This document shows positions 8,955-16,793 of a stretch of 64,000 bases of DNA, piece by piece. Source of the DNA: Hymenobacter taeanensis. GTDB taxonomy: Bacteria; Bacteroidota; Bacteroidia; Cytophagales; Hymenobacteraceae. The translations under genes were made by a program, and so were the position numbers. The stretch lies in contig NZ_CP053538.1 of the NCBI RefSeq assembly GCF_013137895.1, positions 3,379,001-3,443,000 of the forward strand, given 5' to 3'. The notes under the pieces were generated by a model that was not told the origin of the DNA, searched no databases, and saw nothing but the letters and a program-made list of their open reading frames with translations. The number at the start of each line of letters is the position of its first letter. Position 1 is the first letter of the stretch.

Positions 8955-9764
8955 ATGCGCAGTCATCCAACCACCAGTCAGCCGCAGCAGTCAGATACGG
9001 AAGAAGCCAGAAGCTGGCGAAGGGCCAGTGCTGGCCTAGGCCACCTCCGCAAGTGCGCCGGTAAGGCGCTAGGGGGCGTAGTAGTACTCCTGGCAGGGCT
9101 GGTGGCGTGCTCAGATGATAAGCCGGTTGGTAACGAGCGAGCAGCCTCGAACGGCCCAACTGAGACTATAGCTGCCGAAGAGACGGCGCCCAGCTCCGAG
9201 GCCTCCACCGCTACCGAGCCAAGAAAGTATAAAGTGATGGCCGGTACCACGTACTTCTTTGCTTCTCCCACGCCTGCAAGCAAGCCCACGGGCAATTATT
9301 TGCTTCGCGGCGACGTGCTTTATGGGGATGAAGTGCGTAACGGGTTCGTCCGGACGCAGTTTAAGCTGCCCAACGGCGCTACCGCCACGGGCTGGTTAAA
9401 GCAGCAGGAGCTGGGCCTGCTGGCCAGTAGGGCTGCTGCTCCGGCCAGCACAGTACAAGTTTCCACAAATACCCCCGCCGCCCCAACGCCCAACGTGGAG
9501 CCGGCGCCCGCCGCTACCCCGGCCCCACGGACGGGTACTGTACCCCATACGGCCGCCACCCCCCAGGCGGTAGTGCAGGTGGCGCGCTCTTACTTTTACA
9601 ACTCGCCTGATTTGCGCCAGCCCCGCAAAGCTCACTGCGTGCAGGGCGACAAGGTGTGGCTGGGCGATGTGCAGGGAGAGGCCGTGTACGTGACGTTTAC
9701 GAACTGGGAAAAGGTAACCACCCGAGGCTGGATGCGAAGAGATGCGCTCAGGCCAGTGCGCTAA
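8955..9764 (+). CDS. Putative lipoprotein with two SH3-like domains
   Basis: A 269-aa protein with an unusually long N-terminal leader. A hydrophobic segment at about 39-51 ends in the lipobox LVAC with C52, so the mature protein would be an outer- or inner-membrane lipoprotein. It continues with an Asp/Ser/Thr-rich tether. Two short beta-rich repeats follow (about 93-150, KYKVMAGTTYFFASP; and 205-265, VARSYFYNSPDLRQPRKAHC). They resemble bacterial SH3b cell-wall or scaffold domains and are separated by an Ala/Pro/Thr linker. No catalytic domain is present. A later non-ATG start would shorten the leader, but no in-frame ATG precedes the lipobox. The function is unknown; a periplasmic binding role is inferred. 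Confidence 0.65.
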   Translation: MRSHPTTSQPQQSDTEEARSWRRASAGLGHLRKCAGKALGGVVVLLAGLVACSDDKPVGNERAASNGPTETIAAEETAPSSEASTATEPRKYKVMAGTTYFFASPTPASKPTGNYLLRGDVLYGDEVRNGFVRTQFKLPNGATATGWLKQQELGLLASRAAAPASTVQVSTNTPAAPTPNVEPAPAATPAPRTGTVPHTAATPQAVVQVARSYFYNSPDLRQPRKAHCVQGDKVWLGDVQGEAVYVTFTNWEKVTTRGWMRRDALRPVR

Positions 9765-9973
9765 TTCTGCGGCCGGTGCTGCGCAGGGGAGGGCCCCGGG
9801 GGTACCGGCCCGCAGTGCCGCGGCTACCACCTTAGGGCACTAATTAGAATAAAAGCCGTACGTTTACGGCCGTTAAGGCAAATTGTCTTCTGTCACTACC
9901 ATCAATTCGCGTGCTGAATAATAGTAGAGTTCCGTTGCCAGTTGCTATTCTTTCAATTCTTTCCTAAAGCATC

Positions 9974-10165
9974 ATGTCAACAGGAACCGTAAAATTTTTC
10001 AATGAAACCAAAGGCTTTGGCTTCATCAACGATGCCGCCACCGGCCAAGACGTATTCGTTCACGCCACGGGCCTCATCGATGAGATTCGTGAGAACGACA
10101 AAGTAGAGTTTGAAGTAGAAGAAGGCCGTAAAGGCCTGAGCGCCGTTAAAGTTCGTCGCGCGTAG
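9974..10165 (+). CDS. CspA-family cold-shock protein
   Basis: A 63-aa OB-fold nucleic-acid chaperone. It has the RNP1 motif (KGFGFI, about 14-19) and RNP2 (VFVHAT, about 28-33), and the normal Csp length. It begins MSTGTVKFFNETKGFGF. Such proteins melt RNA structure during cold shock or growth transitions. The 209-bp upstream gap is long enough for the structured 5' leader typical of csp genes, but no specific element was identified. A strong terminator follows 26 bp after the stop, so it is monocistronic. Confidence 0.96.
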   Translation: MSTGTVKFFNETKGFGFINDAATGQDVFVHATGLIDEIRENDKVEFEVEEGRKGLSAVKVRRA

Positions 10166-10191
10166 TTTCTGCTTCTAACCCGAAGCCCAAC

Positions 10192-10227
10192 AAAAAAGGA
10201 GCAGGCCACTTGGCTTGCTCCTTTTTT
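10192..10227 (+). terminator. Rho-independent terminator after csp
   Basis: A 16-bp stem (10192-10207 with 10212-10227), one G-U pair and a four-base loop, flanked by six A and six T. It is bidirectional and also serves the convergent gene ending at 10251. Confidence 0.9.
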
Positions 10228-10250
10228 GCTTTTAGCGCTACCAGGCCGCT

Positions 10251-10985
10251 CTAGGGGCGGGCATTCAGGGCTTTGAAAACGGCCACCCAGTCGGCTTCGG
10301 TTTTGGCGGTTTTGGCGCCGGGGGTAGCCTGCAGCGCCGCCGACAGCTCCGGCACGGCGCTTTGTATTTGCTTCAGGTTCAGTTTTACGGGCACCGCCGT
10401 ACCATTTGAGCCGCGGACGTAATAGTTGGGTTTGTCTTCTAACTCATCCATGCGGTTACCATTGCTATACGCCCCGGTCTGGGCTTTGTGCAGGAGCTTT
10501 ACATATTGCTTCAGCAGGGAGAATTTTCCGTCCTGCAGCACCTCAACGTATTGCGTGCGGTGGGTAGCCACGGGGGCGTCGGTAAACCGGCGGAATACGC
10601 GTTGCCGGGCCGGGGAAATGGCCGTAGCGGGCTCCTGCAGAATAAATCTTTCCAGCAGGCGGTCATCCAGCTGCAGCGAGTCTTTGGGCCGGTCAACGAG
10701 GCGCATAAGCAGGCGCTTGTTGTACACGTCGTACTTCAGCGGCACGGGGGCCAGGGGTACTTTGTTGCTCATAATGAGCTGGGCCGGCAGCCAGCGCTGA
10801 TCGGCGTAGGGCGAGCCAATTACCTCATTACGAACGCTGCTAGGCAACACGGCCGGAGAGCCCGCCGCCAGCGCTTGTAAATTAGCCTGGCCAGCAGCAC
10901 CAACCTGCTCAATATTGGGCTGTTGGGCCAGGCAGAGCGTGGCCGGTAGCAGTAGCGCTCCGAGAAGGGACAAACGCAGTAACAT
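10251..10985 (-). CDS. Exported hypothetical protein
   Basis: A 244-aa protein not recognised as a named family. Residues 1-20 form a signal peptide (LLGALLLPATLCLAQ). The segment GSPYADQRWLPAQL followed by YDVYNKRLLMRL resembles uncharacterised Bacteroidota exported proteins that share a short beta-rich N-terminal domain; this is a weak impression. No lipobox or catalytic motif is seen. It converges on the cold-shock gene across a shared terminator and has its own upstream gap, so it is probably monocistronic. The location is likely periplasmic or outer membrane. Confidence 0.7.
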   Translation of the reverse strand: MLLRLSLLGALLLPATLCLAQQPNIEQVGAAGQANLQALAAGSPAVLPSSVRNEVIGSPYADQRWLPAQLIMSNKVPLAPVPLKYDVYNKRLLMRLVDRPKDSLQLDDRLLERFILQEPATAISPARQRVFRRFTDAPVATHRTQYVEVLQDGKFSLLKQYVKLLHKAQTGAYSNGNRMDELEDKPNYYVRGSNGTAVPVKLNLKQIQSAVPELSAALQATPGAKTAKTEADWVAVFKALNARP

Positions 10986-11138
10986 ATCAAAAGAGGATTT
11001 TATGGAGAGATTATTACCCTAATCTACCAATAATTTAGCTTTTGGCACGCCCACTCGCCGCCAGAATTGTTAGCTGGCGCTTCTGGAAGTGCGCAGCAAA
11101 CAGTTACTTTATACCTCTTTCAGTTTTCTCTACCCTCT

Positions 11139-12071
11139 ATGCAGGCAGCCTCCACCGTCTTTTTGGTCCGGCCCGTGCGGTTTTCGTTTAACGTTGAAAC
11201 TGCCGCGTCCAACCACTTTCAGCAGGCTGTAAGCGTTGGCAGTGAGGCAGAAGTGCAGGCGAAGGTGCAGGCAGAGTTTGACCAGGTAGTAGCTACCCTG
11301 CGCTTCAGAGGGGTGCGGGTTACGGTGTTTGACGATACGCCGGAGCCGCACACTCCAGATTCCATATTCCCCAATAACTGGCTTACCCTGCACCCCGATG
11401 GCCGGGTACTGCTGTACCCCATGTGTGCGCCCAACCGCCGCCTGGAGCGCCGCCCCGATATTTTGGCCACCTTGGGTCAACAGTTCCACATCAGTGAGGT
11501 GCTTGATCTATCGGGGCCAGAGTTGGCGGGGCAGTTTCTGGAGGGCACGGGTAGTATGGTATTTGATCATGAGCACCGAGTGGCCTACGCGGCCATCTCG
11601 CCCCGCACCGACCCCAATTTGTTCAGGCAGGTGTGCACGCTGCTAGGCTACCGGCCTGTGCTGTTCCATGCCTTCGATGAGCGTGGGCTGGCCATTTACC
11701 ATACCAACGTAATGATGTGCGTAAGCGCGGGAGTTGCCGTGGTGTGCCTGGAAAGCATTCCGGATGCGGCGGAGCGGGCAGCTGTGGTAGCAGCTCTTTC
11801 TGCCACTGGCCACCACCTGGTAGCCATAAGCCTACGCCAAGTAGCGCACTTTGCCGGCAACATGCTCAGCCTGCGAGGTGCTCAGGAGCAGCCGTTACTG
11901 GCACTTTCGCAGAGGGCTTTTGAGGCGCTTACGCCGGAGCAGCGCGCCACGCTAGGCCACTACTGCGAGCTGCTGCCCTTACCCATTCCCACTATTGAAA
12001 CCCTTGGGGGTGGCAGCATACGGTGTATGCTTGCGGAGGTGTATCTGCCAGAGAAAAATGAGGTTAGATAA
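11139..12071 (+). CDS. Amidinotransferase/arginine deiminase-related protein (CtlX type)
   Basis: A 310-aa pentein-fold protein of the arginine deiminase-related (CtlX/DDAH-like) family, which acts on guanidino or amidino groups of arginine derivatives. The motif DSIFPNNW (about residues 70-80) supplies substrate-binding acids. EGTGSMVFD follows in mid-protein, a catalytic His lies in the IYHTNVMM segment, and the nucleophile Cys lies near the C-terminus in SIRCMLAEV. The open frame extends upstream to a TTG at 11067, but the ATG at 11139 places the first strand (VFLVRPVRF) at the N-terminus as usual. No arginine-catabolism genes are adjacent. The exact substrate (arginine, citrulline or methylarginine) is not determinable. 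Confidence 0.85.
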   Translation: MQAASTVFLVRPVRFSFNVETAASNHFQQAVSVGSEAEVQAKVQAEFDQVVATLRFRGVRVTVFDDTPEPHTPDSIFPNNWLTLHPDGRVLLYPMCAPNRRLERRPDILATLGQQFHISEVLDLSGPELAGQFLEGTGSMVFDHEHRVAYAAISPRTDPNLFRQVCTLLGYRPVLFHAFDERGLAIYHTNVMMCVSAGVAVVCLESIPDAAERAAVVAALSATGHHLVAISLRQVAHFAGNMLSLRGAQEQPLLALSQRAFEALTPEQRATLGHYCELLPLPIPTIETLGGGSIRCMLAEVYLPEKNEVR

Positions 12072-12080
12072 TACAAAAAA

Positions 12081-12107
12081 AGCCGCCTGACATAACATCA
12101 GACGGCT
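12081..12107 (-). terminator. Bidirectional terminator between the CtlX-like gene and mqo
   Basis: A 10-bp stem (12081-12090 with 12098-12107) flanked by an A-run on the left and a T-run on the right. One pair is C-A on the plus transcript but G-U on the minus transcript, so the hairpin is more stable for the mqo mRNA. It serves two convergent genes. Confidence 0.8.
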
Positions 12108-12129
12108 CTTTTTGTATGATGGGCGCAGT

Positions 12130-13649
12130 TTACTGCGCGGCTTCGGCGGTGGCGTTGAGGCCTAGCACCTCGCTGGTGTGCGCCCGAAGCTGCTCTACCA
12201 GCTGCGGATTTTCATTCAGAGACTGGCCGAACGACGGAATCATCTCGCGCAGCTTGGTTTGCCACTCAGGCGTGTTAGCGTACTGCGGAAAGCAGCGCTG
12301 TACTAAGCCAAGCATAATGCTCACGGCCGTAGAGGCACCCGGGGAGGCACCCAAAAGCGCGGCAATTGAGCCATCGGCGGCTGAAACTACTTCCGTCCCG
12401 AACTCTAACACGCCGCCTTGCTTGGCGTCTTTCTTAATTACCTGCACGCGCTGGCCTGCAATTTCCAACTCCCAATCTTTGGGGTTGGCTTCGGGTAAGT
12501 ACTCGCGCAGGGCCGCAATGCGGTCTTCCGGCGACTGCCGCACCTGGTTGATGAGGTACTTGGTAAGCGGAATATTCTTGAGGCCCGCAATAATCATGGG
12601 GCGCATGTTACTCAGCTTCACCGACAGGGGCAAGTCGAGGTAGGAACCCTGCTTCAGGAACTTAGTGCTAAAGCCGGCGTAGGGGCCAAACAGCAGCTCC
12701 TGCTTGCCATTAATCACTCGCGTATCGAGGTGGGGCACCGACATGGGGGGGAGCCCACCGAGGCTTTGCCGTATACTTTGGCGTGGTGCTTGGCAATTAC
12801 GGCGGGGTTCACGCACTTCAGCCACTGCCCACTCACGGGGAAGCCGCCAAAGCCCTGGCCCTCCGGAATGCCAGACTTGATAAGCAAGGGCAATGAGCCG
12901 CCCCCGGCCCCAATAAATACAAAGGGGGCCCGCACCTTCACTTTATTGCCGTTGCTCAGGTCTACAGCCCGCACTCCCCAGCGCCCATCTTCCTTGCGTC
13001 TGATCTTATCCACATCGTGGTGGAAGTAGAACGAGACACCCGGCTTTTGCTGCAGCAGTGTGAACATGCCCCGGGTAAGAGCGCCAAAGTTTACGTCGGT
13101 GCCCAGGTTCATGCGGGTTGCCGCCACAGGTTGGTTTGGGTCGCGGCCGTCCATTACCAGGGGCATCCACTGCTCCATCAAATCATAGTCCTGGGTAAAC
13201 TCCATGCCCTGGAACAGCGGCGACTGCGTAAGGGCGGCGTGGCGCTTGCGCAGAAACTCCACGTTCTTATCGCCCCACACAAAGCTCAGGTGCGGAATAT
13301 GGTTGATGAAGCGCGTAACGCCCGTCACCTGGTATTTCTCCACCAGATACGACCAGAACTGCTTTGATTGCTCGAACTGCTCAGCAATGGCAATGGCTTT
13401 GGAAATATCGATGTGGCCGTCGGGCTTCTCGGGGGTGTAGTTCAGCTCACAAAAAGCAGAGTGGCCAGTGCCGGCGTTGTTCCAGGCGTCGGAGCTTTCG
13501 GCGGCGGCCACATCGAGCCGCTCAAAAATGGCAATGGTTAAGTCGGGTTGCAACTCCTTGAGCATCATGCCCAGTGTTGCGCTCATAATGCCAGCCCCAA
13601 TCAATACCACATCGGCAGAGAGGGTGGCGGAGCTATCAGTAGTACTCAT
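12130..13649 (-). pseudogene. mqo: Malate:quinone oxidoreductase, interrupted by a single-base frameshift
   Basis: Mqo is a membrane-associated FAD enzyme that oxidises malate to oxaloacetate and passes electrons to quinone. The start ATG at 13649 (MSTTDSS) leads into the dinucleotide-binding VVLIGAGIMSATLG, and the family sequence continues to KVYGKASVG. The remaining ~210 residues ([13 protein letters not shown] onward) lie in another frame. The break is at a run of seven G at 12745-12751. Eight G would restore one protein of about 506 aa, the normal family length, with no other damage. The downstream part alone lacks the FAD-binding domain and could not function. The cause may be sequencing error, a fresh mutation or slippage. 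The open frame upstream of 13649 overlaps the divergent SDR gene and is not coding. Confidence 0.9.
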
Positions 13650-13833
13650 GCGCAGATCAGAAATAGGACTTACGAAGTACGGGGAAAGTCCGAAAAGGTG
13701 GCCTTTGTTCCAGAAAGAATGTAAAGCTGAACCGTGTAACCAGCTCAGCCAAGGGCCATGAGGTCTGGCAACAAAAAGGGCTTCAGCCCGGTAGTACAGT
13801 ACATTTTTTCTCCTCCAACTTGTTCCTGAACTC

Positions 13834-14574
13834 ATGAATCTTAGCAATAACACCATCCTGATTACCGGCGGCGCCACGGGCATAGGCCTGGCGCTTACGG
13901 AACGGTTTCTGAAAGTGGGCAGCAAGGTTATAGTGTGCGGCCGCCGGGCCGAAGCTCTGGAACAAGCCCAGCGCCGCCTGCCGGGCCTGCATACCCGCGT
14001 GTGCGACGTGGCCCGCCCCGAGGAGCGCGAAGACCTGGCCCGCTGGGTGCAGCAAGAGTTTCCAGGCCTTAACGTGCTCATTAACAACGCTGGCATTCAG
14101 AACCGCTGGCAGCTGGCCGCTCCTGATACGTCTAGCAACTGGGCCGACTACCAAAATGAGCTGGCCATTAACGTAGAGGCGCCCATGCACCTGGCGCTGC
14201 TGCTGATACCGCACCTGCGTCAGCAGCAACATCCCGCCATCATTAATGTTACTTCGGGGCTGTCGTTTGCGCCAGCAGCTTTTGCGCCCATCTACAGTGC
14301 TACCAAGGCGGCCATGCACTCCTTTACGCTGTCGTTGCGGCATCAACTGGCCAGCACGCCCATTCGGGTGCTGGAGATTGTGCCCCCAGCCGTTAACACC
14401 GACCTCGGCGGACCGGGTCTGCACACCTTTGGGGCACCCGTTGATGCCTTCGCCGACTCGGTGCTGGAGCGCTTGGCTCAGGGAGAGCAGGAGGTAGGCT
14501 ACGGAACTTCGGAGGAAGCGCGCCTGGCCTCACGTGAACAGCTAAATACCCGGTTTAAGCTCATAAATAAGTAG
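13834..14574 (+). CDS. SDR-family oxidoreductase (DltE-like)
   Basis: A classical short-chain dehydrogenase of 246 aa with a Rossmann fold. It has the glycine motif TGGATGIG (11-18), the NNAG motif (84-87), and the catalytic S141, Y154 and K158 in YSATK. The arginines after the second strand (CGRR) suggest NADPH use. The overall sequence resembles the DltE/YusS-like group, whose substrates are generally unknown. It is transcribed divergently from mqo with a short shared upstream region. The spacing to the next gene (326 bp) is filled by a palindromic repeat, so it is monocistronic. Confidence 0.9.
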   Translation: MNLSNNTILITGGATGIGLALTERFLKVGSKVIVCGRRAEALEQAQRRLPGLHTRVCDVARPEEREDLARWVQQEFPGLNVLINNAGIQNRWQLAAPDTSSNWADYQNELAINVEAPMHLALLLIPHLRQQQHPAIINVTSGLSFAPAAFAPIYSATKAAMHSFTLSLRHQLASTPIRVLEIVPPAVNTDLGGPGLHTFGAPVDAFADSVLERLAQGEQEVGYGTSEEARLASREQLNTRFKLINK

Positions 14575-14625
14575 GCTAGGCCAGTAGCCTGCCACTCACT
14601 AACTACTAAGTCTGTTCAGGAAGCT

Positions 14626-14743
14626 AAAAGACCATCCTGCTGAGCTTGCCGAAGCATCTTTACCGCTTCTTCCTTACGATAGGGGGCAGCCAGCGGTAGA
14701 AATGCTTCGGCTGCGCGGATGCCAGATCAAGCAGGACCATTTT
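14626..14743. repeat. Palindromic intergenic repeat element (about 118 bp)
   Basis: The ends match as an inverted repeat (left 14626-14666, right 14691-14743), including AAAAGACCATCCTGCT against the reverse complement of AGCAGGACCATTTT. An internal pair CCGAAGCAT/ATGCTTCGG and a distal pair around TACCGCT/AGCGGTA complete it. The result is one long imperfect hairpin with small bulges and no coding capacity. The sequence around TGAGCTTGCCGAAGCAT is of a kind I associate with dispersed intergenic repeats in Hymenobacter (recollection, not tested). The rest of the 14575-14900 gap shows nothing else. Confidence 0.65.
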
Positions 14744-14900
14744 GTAAGGTAGGAGCAATTGCTAAACAACTTCATTGGCTGAAAGAGACACCTGACAGGG
14801 CGTTTCTTCTCCCTATCAATAGGTTTTTCCTGAGGTAAATATCCAAGGAAATAGTGAGCGGGAGGGAGCTATCCGGGGCTGCGGCGTGTTATAACTAGCT

Positions 14901-16019
14901 ATGACAAACCAGACCTTGGAGCTCTTCGATTTACCTGTGTTGAACGCTGCCCCGCAGCCCACCCCAGCGCCCCTGACGCATAACGCGCGGCTCTGGCTGC
15001 CCAAGCGGGTGCTCTTCACCCCCGATGCGTTGGATGAGCCCTTTGGCCAGCAGATTTATGAGCGCGTGGCCGCTCAAGGGCTGCCCATTGAGGTGCTGAA
15101 AAGCAACCGTATTACTGGCCTACGGGGTGAGGACGCGCGCGAGACGTACCGCAATGCCAAGAACACTATGGCTGTGGTGAAAGCCCCGGCCGGCGCGCTG
15201 CGCCTGCAGCCCACCCCGCCCTCCGCCGACTGGCAGATGAACCTGGCCGAGGGCTGCCCAGCGCACTGCCAGTACTGCTACCTGGCTGGTAGCCTACAGG
15301 GGCCACCGGTGGTGCGGGTGTTTGCCAACCTGCCCCAGTTGCTGCACAATACTGCCACCTACGAGCAAGCTGGCCGCCGCACCTCTTTTGAGGTGAGTTG
15401 CTACACCGATGTACTTGGTATAGAGCACCTCACGGGCAGCCTGGCCGAGTGCATCCGCTACTTCGGCACCCGCGAAGGTGCGCAGCTGCGCTTTGTGAGT
15501 AAGTACAACCAGGTTGACTCGCTGCTGGGCCTCCCTCACAATGGCCACACCCGAGCCCGGGTGAGCCTCAACGCCGAGCCCGTGGCCCGGCGGCTGGAAG
15601 GAGGGACTGCCTCAATAGAGGCGCGCCTGCAGGCTTTGCGCCAGCTGGCCCTGCCGCATGCCCAGGGTGGCGGTGGCTACCCCGTGGGGGTAGTGCTGGC
15701 TCCCATTATGCAAATCCCTAACTGGCGGCAGCACTACACGGAACTGTTTGACCGAATGGCCGCCGCGCTTGACTTTGAGTGCGACCTTACGGTGGAGTTC
15801 ATTACGCACCGCTTTACGCCCGGCTCCCGCGACGTGCTGCAGCAGTGGTACCCTAATACTTCCCTGGACTTTGATGAAGCCACTCGTGCTGTGAAGCGCA
15901 ATAAGTTTGGGGGCGTGAAGTACGTGTACCAGCCCGAAGACATGCGCACCCTGCGGCAGTTCTTCTATGAAGAGTGGCAGAAGCGCTTCCCTAATGCGCC
16001 TGTTCAGTACTGGACGTAA
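14901..16019 (+). CDS. splB: SplB-like radical SAM protein (spore photoproduct lyase family)
   Basis: A 372-aa radical SAM enzyme. The 4Fe-4S motif is C119-x3-C123-x2-C126 (GCPAHCQYCYLAG), the spacing used by spore photoproduct lyases. C167 in EVSCYTDVLGIEHL sits where the family's hydrogen-donor cysteine is expected. The second half contains family stretches (VSLNAEP, VEFITHRFTPGSRDVL). Spore photoproduct lyase directly reverses the 5-thyminyl-5,6-dihydrothymine UV lesion. The organism inferred here does not sporulate, so repair of a related lesion, or a different role, is likely. It begins with an ATG at 14901, is monocistronic, and is followed by a very strong terminator. The family assignment is firm; the substrate is inferred. 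Confidence 0.88.
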   Translation: MTNQTLELFDLPVLNAAPQPTPAPLTHNARLWLPKRVLFTPDALDEPFGQQIYERVAAQGLPIEVLKSNRITGLRGEDARETYRNAKNTMAVVKAPAGALRLQPTPPSADWQMNLAEGCPAHCQYCYLAGSLQGPPVVRVFANLPQLLHNTATYEQAGRRTSFEVSCYTDVLGIEHLTGSLAECIRYFGTREGAQLRFVSKYNQVDSLLGLPHNGHTRARVSLNAEPVARRLEGGTASIEARLQALRQLALPHAQGGGGYPVGVVLAPIMQIPNWRQHYTELFDRMAAALDFECDLTVEFITHRFTPGSRDVLQQWYPNTSLDFDEATRAVKRNKFGGVKYVYQPEDMRTLRQFFYEEWQKRFPNAPVQYWT

Positions 16020-16048
16020 GCCACCGCTGGTAGAAAATCGCCATGCTT

Positions 16049-16099
16049 AAAGCAAAAGGCCGGACTCAGGTATACAACCTGAGTCCGGCCTTTTGCTTT
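16049..16099. terminator. Strong bidirectional terminator
   Basis: A perfect 22-bp stem (16049-16070 with 16078-16099) and a seven-base loop. It lies between splB and the convergent acetyltransferase gene. T-rich sequence borders the stem on each transcribed side, so it can serve both genes. Confidence 0.9.
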
Positions 16100-16116
16100 G
16101 TACTGAAAAAGTGCAA

Positions 16117-16675
16117 CTACAAGGCTAAGCACTCGACCTTATTCTGGTGTAGGGCCTGCCACTCGGGTTGCAGCATGCTCATTTCCAGTAAGCTCCAGTA
16201 TTCATCGTTATACTTGAGTACGTCGCGGAAGAGGCCTTCGCGCTGCATACCGGCCCGCGTATAAGCTGAAATAGCCGCGGTGTTGAAGTCATACACCCCC
16301 AGCGTAATGCGGTGCAAATGAAGCTGCTCAAAACCAAAGCGCAGCGCTTCCACCAGCATACGCCGAGCAAAGCCCCTGCCCCGGGCTTCGGGGGCAATAA
16401 ACACGCGGCTTACGCGGGCTGCGCTGTTTTTTTTCGCTGATGCTACCCAGGGAGATGTGGCCTACTACGGTACCCGTGTCCGTATCAACGGCTCTGAAAG
16501 TAAACACCTCTGACTGGCCTAGCTCATTGCTGTCCTGTAAGTACCAGTCCAGTTTATCGCGGTTGAGGGGGAAGTTAAACATAGGGCCCGCCCAATTCAT
16601 GAGCAGGTGAGGAGAATCAATCCAGGTGATGAGTTGGTCGAAATCAGAAGAGGTGAAATATTCTAATTGAATCAT
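16117..16675 (-). pseudogene. GNAT N-acetyltransferase, interrupted by a single-base frameshift
   Basis: A RimJ/RimL-like acetyltransferase using acetyl-CoA. The ATG at 16675 starts MIQLEYFTSSDF and continues to VGHISLGSISEK. The acetyl-CoA-binding motif A (EARGRGFARRML) and the remaining ~95 residues are in another frame. The break lies in a run of eight T at 16427-16434. Seven T would give the smooth family-like reading ISEKNSAARVSRVFIAPEARG and a protein of about 185 aa. Everything else is intact, so this is either sequence error or very recent inactivation. The upstream frame begins earlier at 16711, but 16675 fits family starts. The substrate is unknown. Confidence 0.85.
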
Positions 16676-16793
16676 GTAAGCAGCAAGCAGAAGTAGACGC
16701 CGAACGGCCACGAAAATGACCGTTGGCTAAGTTTCAGAACCCGCTAAATTACGGCAAAAAATCCTATTTCTCAACTTCGTTAGTGAGGCTTGT

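Noticed and set aside
9765..9973. Cold-shock riboswitch-like leader or promoter of csp
   Set aside because: The spacer is long enough, but I could not identify a cold-box or a confident Bacteroidota promoter consensus by eye.
12745..12751. Programmed ribosomal frameshifting in mqo
   Set aside because: A G7/C7 run is not a typical slippery heptamer with a downstream stimulator, and Mqo is not known to use frameshifting. Error or mutation is simpler.
13650..14096. The N-terminal extension of the mqo frame over the SDR gene
   Set aside because: Homology of Mqo starts at MSTTDSS (13649) and the upstream part overlaps the divergent, well-conserved SDR gene.
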